Shown here: in pieces, positions 59,063 to 64,000 of the stretch
Position numbering within the stretch: the first letter of the stretch is position 1
Layout: each line of letters starts with the position of its first letter
Assembly (NCBI RefSeq): GCF_045679555.1
Contig: NC_092087.1
Location: 85,514,367-85,578,366 of the forward strand
DNA: 64,000 nucleotides
Direction of reading: 5' to 3'
From: Salvelinus alpinus
Taxonomy: Eukaryota > Chordata > Actinopteri > Salmoniformes > Salmonidae
Notes under the pieces: model-generated
Told to the model about the DNA's origin: nothing
What the model saw: only the letters and a program-made list of their open reading frames with translations
Database searches by the model: none
Made by a program: the position numbers and the translations under genes

Positions 59063-59631
59063 ACTGTGCCTGCTGATCGTCTTCCTGTTCAGGGAGTGGA
59101 GCTGGAGAGCACCAGGCTGGTGGTCAGGTACCTAGACCGCTAGATGCAGAGAACCCCTACCTCTGAACACCCCCCCAGTTTCCCAATACGTCTCCACAGG
59201 GTAAGGACATCTGTCTTTGTCAAAACATCAACTATCATTAATAAACATATACAAGCAAGTTTTACGAATCAACTCATATAACTTTTGATAAATAAAAAAA
59301 TAACAGACATGCACTCTCTCTCTCTCTCTCTCTCTCTCTCAGAATAATGAATATTAAGATTGAAGAACAGTAAGAAAGACAGTGTCCCTATGTTAAAAGA
59401 GAACAGGAGGTTTGGATAGAATGGGGGGTTGGGGGGGTGTCACTACTTTTGTAGTCCTCTGACACACAGCACAGACAGAACACTGGACATACAGTATGAG
59501 TGTTTAAAGTGTCAATCAAAGTGATTTCCTTCCCTCCCTCGGCCTGAGCTGTGAAACATATCATCGTTGATGGAGATGATGAAATGTACTTGAGGGCATG
59601 TCTTGATGTATCCTTTAACATTTTGTTTAGT
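59063..59631. other. Duplicated spacer with CT run
   Basis: Matches 35270-35390 and 36290-36480 (ctgtctttgtcaaaacatca, then tttgtagtcctctgacaca). A short ct microsatellite lies near 59313-59340. The end (tgtacttgagggcatgtctt, then ttttgagctg) matches the start of intron 1 in copy 3 (40070-40120). Confidence 0.75.
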
Positions 59632-61397
59632 TTTGAGCTGTTTTAGCTGTTATATCAGAGCCTGTGTTTTAGCTGTTATATCAGGGCCTGTGTTTTAGCT
59701 GTTAAATCAGAGCCTGTGTTTTAGCTGTTACATCAGGGCCTGTGTTTTAGCTGTTATATCAGAGCCTGTGTTTTAGCTGTTATATCAGGGCCTGTGTTTT
59801 AGCTGTTAAATCAGGGCCTGTGTTTTAGCTGTTATATCAGGGCCTGTGTTTTAGCTGTTATATCAGAGCCTGTGTTTTAGCTGTTATATCAGGGCCTGTG
59901 TTTTAGCTGTTAAATCAGGGCCTGTGTTTTAGCTGTTATATCAGAGCCTGTGTTTTAGCTGTTATATCAGGGCCTGTGTTTTAGCTGTTACATCAGGGCC
60001 TGTGTTTTAGCTGTTACATCAGGGCCTGTGTTTTAGCTGTTACATTATGGGCCTGTGTTTTAGCTGTTATATCAGGGCCGGTGTTTTAGCTGTTACATCA
60101 GGGCCGGTGTTTTAGCTGTTACATCAGGGCCTGTGTTTTAGCTGTTATATCAGGGCCTGTGTTTTAGCTGTTACATCAGGGCCTGTGTTTTAGCTGTTAT
60201 ATCAGGGCCTGTGTTTTAGCTGTTATATCAGGGCCTGTGTTTTAGCTGTTATATCAGGGCCTGTGTTTTAGCTGTTACATCAGGGCCTGTGTTTTAGCTG
60301 TTACATCAGGGCCGGTGTTTTAGCTGTTACATCAGGGCCTGTGTTTTAGCTGTTATAACAGGGCCCGTGTTTTAGCTGTTACATCAGGGCCTGTGTTTTA
60401 GCTGTTATATCAGGGCCTGTGTTTTAGATGTTATATCAGGGCCTGTGTTTTAGCTGTTATATCAGAGCCTGTGTTTTAGCTGTTATATCAGGGCCTGTGT
60501 TTTAGCTGTTATATCAGGGCCTGTGTTTTAGCTGTTATATCAGGGCCTGTGTTTTAGCTGTTATATCAGGGCCTGTGTTTTAGCTGTTACATCAGGGCCT
60601 GTGTTTTAGCTGTTACATCAGGGCCGGTGTTTTAGCTGTTACATCAGGGCCTGTGTTTTAGCTGTTATAACAGGGCCCGTGTTTTAGCTGTTACATCAGG
60701 GCCTGTGTTTTAGCTGTTATATCAGGGCCTGTGTTTTAGCTGTTATATCAGGGCCTGTGGTTTAGCTGTTACATTATGGGCCTGTGTTTTAGCTGTTACA
60801 TCAGGGCCTGTGTTTTAGCTGTTACATCAGGGCCGGTGTTTTAGCTGTTACATCAGGGCCTGTGTTTTAGCTGTTATATCAGGGCCTGTGTTTTAGCTGT
60901 TATATCAGGGCCTGTGTTTCAGCTGTTATATCAGGGCCTGTGTCTTAGCTGTTTTATCAGGCCCTGTGTTTTAGCTGTTATATCAGGGCCTGTGTTTTAG
61001 CTGTTATATCAGGGCCTGTGTCTTAGCTGTTACATCAGTGCCTGTGTTTTAGCTGTTATATCAGGGCCTGTGTTTTAGCTGTTATTTCAGGGCCTGTGTT
61101 TTAGCTGTTATATCAGGGCCTGTGTTTTAGCTGTTATATCAGGGCCTGTGTTTTAGCTGTTATATCAGGGCCTGTGTTTCAGCTGTTATATCAGGGCCTG
61201 TGTTTTAGCTGTTATATCAGGGCCTGTGTTTTAGCTGTTATATCAGGGCCTGTGTCTTAGCTGTTTTATCAGGCCCTGTGTTTTAGCTGTTATATCAGGG
61301 CCTGTGTTTTAGCTGTTATATCAGGGCCTGTGTTTTAGCTGTTACATCAGGGACTGTGTTTTAGCTGTTATATCAGGGCCTGTGTTTTAGCTGTTAA
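59632..61397. repeat. 26-bp satellite array, first part
   Basis: About 68 copies of a unit of the form gttttagctgttatatcagg plus gcctgt. Variants include acatca, aaatca and a ggccggtg form. A multi-unit block with ggccgg and acattatggg recurs, for example near 60040-60120 and 60770-60850, showing amplification of longer segments. Confidence 0.98.
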
Positions 61398-63213
61398 AAC
61401 CTGTTATGGCTGCAGGCCGGTGTCGGTACACTTATGACAACAGCCCGTCCAAGTGCAGGGCGCGAAATTCAAAAGATATTTTTTAGAAATATTTAACTTT
61501 CACACATTAACAAGTCCAATACAGCAAATGAAAGATACACATCTTGTGAATCCAGCCAACATGTCCGATTTTTAAAATGTTTTACAGCGAAAACACCACG
61601 TATATTTAAGTTAGCTCACCACCAAATACAAAAAAGCACAGACATTTTTCACAGCACAGGTAGCTTGCACAAAACCAACCTAACTAACCAAGAACCAACC
61701 AAACTAACCAAGAAACAACTTCATCAGATGACAGTCTTATAACAAGTTATACAATAAATCTATGTTTTGTTCGAAAAATTTGCATATTTGAGGTATAAAT
61801 CATAGTTTTACATTGCAGCTACAATCGGAAATAGCACCGAAGCAGCTAGAACAATTACAGAGACCAAATTGAAATACCTAAATACTCATCATAAAACATA
61901 TATGAAAAATACATGGTGTACAGCAAATGAAAGACAAACATCTTGTGAATCCAGCCAATATTTCCGATTCTTTAAGTGTTTTACAGCGAAAACACAATAT
62001 AGCATTATATTAGCTTACTACAATAGCCTACCACACAACCCCATTCATTCAATTCAACGTTAGCGATGGCGAATAAACCAGCAAAATAAATTAATTTTTT
62101 CACTAACCTTCATAAACTTTATCAGATGACAGTCCTATAACATCATATTACACAATACATATATGGTTTGTTCGAAAATGTGCATATTTAGAGCTGAAAT
62201 CTGTGGTTATACAATGTGACCATGTAGCAATTATTTTCCAGAATCTCCGTATATGTTTCTGACACTCACCTATTCTGACCAAATAACTATTCATAAACTT
62301 TACTAAAAAATACATGTTGTATAGGAAATGATAGATACACTAGTTCTTAATGCAATCGCCGTGTTAGAATTCTCAAAATAACTTCATTACGACATGCAGC
62401 TTACGTTATGGCGAGAGAGCGCCAAAAATCTGGGCTCAAACTAATAGTACACATGTTCGACAGATATATGAAATAACATCATAAATGGGTTCTACTTTTG
62501 ATGATCTTCCATCAGGATGTTGTACAAGGGGTCCTTTGTCCAGAACAATCGTTGTTTGGTTTTAGAATGGCATTTTCCCCTCTCGAATGAGCAAGCAAAA
62601 CTAGCCAAGTGCCTCGAAGCTCTCCTTCGTCACCAAACGCAAAGAACGCAACACTCCTAAACTCCCGAGAAAATTTCAATAATCTAATAAAACTATATTG
62701 AAAAAACATACTTTACGATGATATTATCACATTTATCAAATAAAATCAAAGCCGGAGATATAAGACGTCTATAACGAATGCTTTTCAGAAGCCAATACTG
62801 GTGACCTTTATGCGCTTCCTGAACAAAGGAATTCTGGGGTCATGTCATTCCAAGCTCTATCTTTTGACCATAGAAATACCTAGAAACCCCATTTCACCTC
62901 TCACAGCCTATTGACATCTAGTGGAAGGCGTATGAAGTGCATGTATACTAATAGATATCAAGCACATTTATAGGCAGGCCCTGGAACAGAGCCTCGATTT
63001 AAGATTTTTCACTTTCTGACAGGAAGTTTGCTGCAAAATGAGTTCTGTTTTACTCACAGATATAATTCAAACGGTTTTAGAAACTTGAGTGTGTTTTCTA
63101 TCCAATAGTAATAATAATATGCATATTGTAGAAGCAAGAATTGAGTACGAGGCCGTTTGAAATGGGCACCTTTTATCCAAGCTACTCAATACTGCCCCTG
63201 CAGCCCAAAGAAG
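61398..63213 (-). mobile_element. TTAA-flanked element, copy F (family Y), inside the satellite
   Basis: The 1,816-bp insert is bounded by TTAA at 61394-61397 and 63214-63217. The empty satellite unit (gctgttaaatcagg) has a single TTAA at this place. The ends (cctgttatggctgcagg and, inverted, cttctttgggctgcagg) match in 13 of 17 bases. It is related to D and E, but no transposase is present. Confidence 0.9.
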
Positions 63214-64000
63214 TTAAATCAGGGCCTGTGTTTTAGCTGTTATATCAGAGCCTGTGTTTTAGCTGTTATATCAGGGCCTGTGTTTTAGCTGTTATATCAG
63301 GGCCTGTGTTTTAGCTGTTATATCAGGGCCTGTGTTTTAGCTGTTAAATCAGGGCCTGTGTTTTAGCTGTTATATCAGGGCCTGTGTTTTAGCTGTTATA
63401 TCAGGGCCTGTGTTTTAGCTGTTAAATCAGGGCCTGTGTTTTAGCTGTTATATCAGGGCCTGTGTTTTAGCTGTTATATCAGGGCCTGTGTTTTATCTGT
63501 TATATCAGGGCCTGTGTTTTAGCTGTTATATCAGGGCCTGTGTTTTAGCTGTTATATCAGAGCCTGTGTTTTAGCTGTTACATCAGGGCCTGTGTTTTAG
63601 CTGTTATATCAGGGCCTGTGTTTTAGCTGTTATATCAGGGCCTGTGTTTTAGCTGTTACATCAGGGCCTGTGTTTTAGCTGTTATATCAGGGCCTGTGTT
63701 TCAGCTGTTATATCAGGGCCTGTGTTTTAGCTGTTATATCAGGGCCTGTGTTTTAGCTGTTATATCAGGGCCTGTGTTTTAGATGTTATATCAGAGCCTG
63801 TGTTTTAGCTGTTATATCAGGGCCTGTGTTTTAGCTGTTATATCAGGGCCTGTGTTTTAGCTGTTATATCAGGGCCTGTGTTTTAGCTGTTATATCAGGG
63901 CCTGTGTTTTAGCTGTTATATCAGAGCCTGTGTTTTAGCTGTTACATCAGGGCCTGTGTTTTAGCTGTTATATCAGGGCCTGTGTTTTAGCTGTTATATC
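63214..64000. repeat. 26-bp satellite array, second part, to window end
   Basis: Another 30 copies or so of the same unit continue past the right edge. Joined with 59632-61397 they form one array of at least about 2.5 kb. Confidence 0.98.

Noticed and set aside
59632..64000. CRISPR-like array of short direct repeats
   Set aside because: Units are contiguous with no unique spacers, and the DNA is vertebrate.

Overview
This window looks like fish nuclear DNA, almost certainly from a salmonid (trout, salmon or char). It is about 64 kb of an immune-receptor gene cluster heavily invaded by repeats. Three things point to a salmonid: Tc1-mariner elements of the two classic fish types, tRNA-derived SINEs with salmonid-type heads and tails, and L2-like LINE and Gypsy remnants of teleost type. 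There is no bacterial, viral or organellar gene content and no CRISPR array.

Layout. Positions 1-860 are a 45-46 bp minisatellite. From 0.86 to 17.1 kb there is mostly nested mobile DNA: a LINE endonuclease fragment, a pair of inverted 1.8-kb TTAA-flanked elements (A and B), a Gypsy 3' end whose LTR is interrupted by element B, a third TTAA element (D) split by a LINE with a 620-residue reverse transcriptase reading frame, a fourth (E), a second LINE fragment and a SINE. From 17.7 to 57 kb lie four tandem paralogues of a CD22/Siglec-like B-cell receptor family (V-like domain, second Ig domain, C2-type domain, transmembrane exon, and short cytoplasmic exons with tyrosine motifs). Copy 1 (17.8-21.1 kb) is a pseudogene. 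Copy 2 (29.9-32.9 kb) is the best preserved: its eight exons join in frame into about 380 codons, but the acceptor AG of its C2 exon is changed to AT. Copy 3 (41.2-45.4 kb) keeps an intact V exon and an ITIM-rich tail but is broken elsewhere, including by a solo LTR. Copy 4 (54.3-56.9 kb) is only a 3' half cut by a Tc1 element. Between and inside the copies are four Tc1 elements, LINE fragments, solo LTRs, a degenerate Gypsy gag-protease region, MITE-like palindromes and several minisatellites. The largest minisatellites are a 39/40-bp array at 36.5-39.4 kb and a 26-bp array from 59.6 kb to the window end.

How it fits together. The spacers repeat along with the genes: the 5' leader blocks near 29.1 and 40.0 kb, the intron blocks, the 3' UTR repeats, and the downstream blocks near 34 and 58 kb all recur. 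The cluster therefore grew by segmental duplication, and each copy then decayed or diverged separately. The terminal 26-bp array appears to have been seeded from a single-copy sequence in intron 1 of the same receptor family, so the window probably ends inside the leader region of a fifth copy. If copy 2 is expressed, its product would be a type I membrane protein on leukocytes. The most interesting features are a 54-bp tandem repeat that multiplies a splice donor seven times in copy 2, the lost acceptor next to it, V domains without the Siglec F-strand arginine, and a family of TTAA-inserting elements with clean empty-site evidence.
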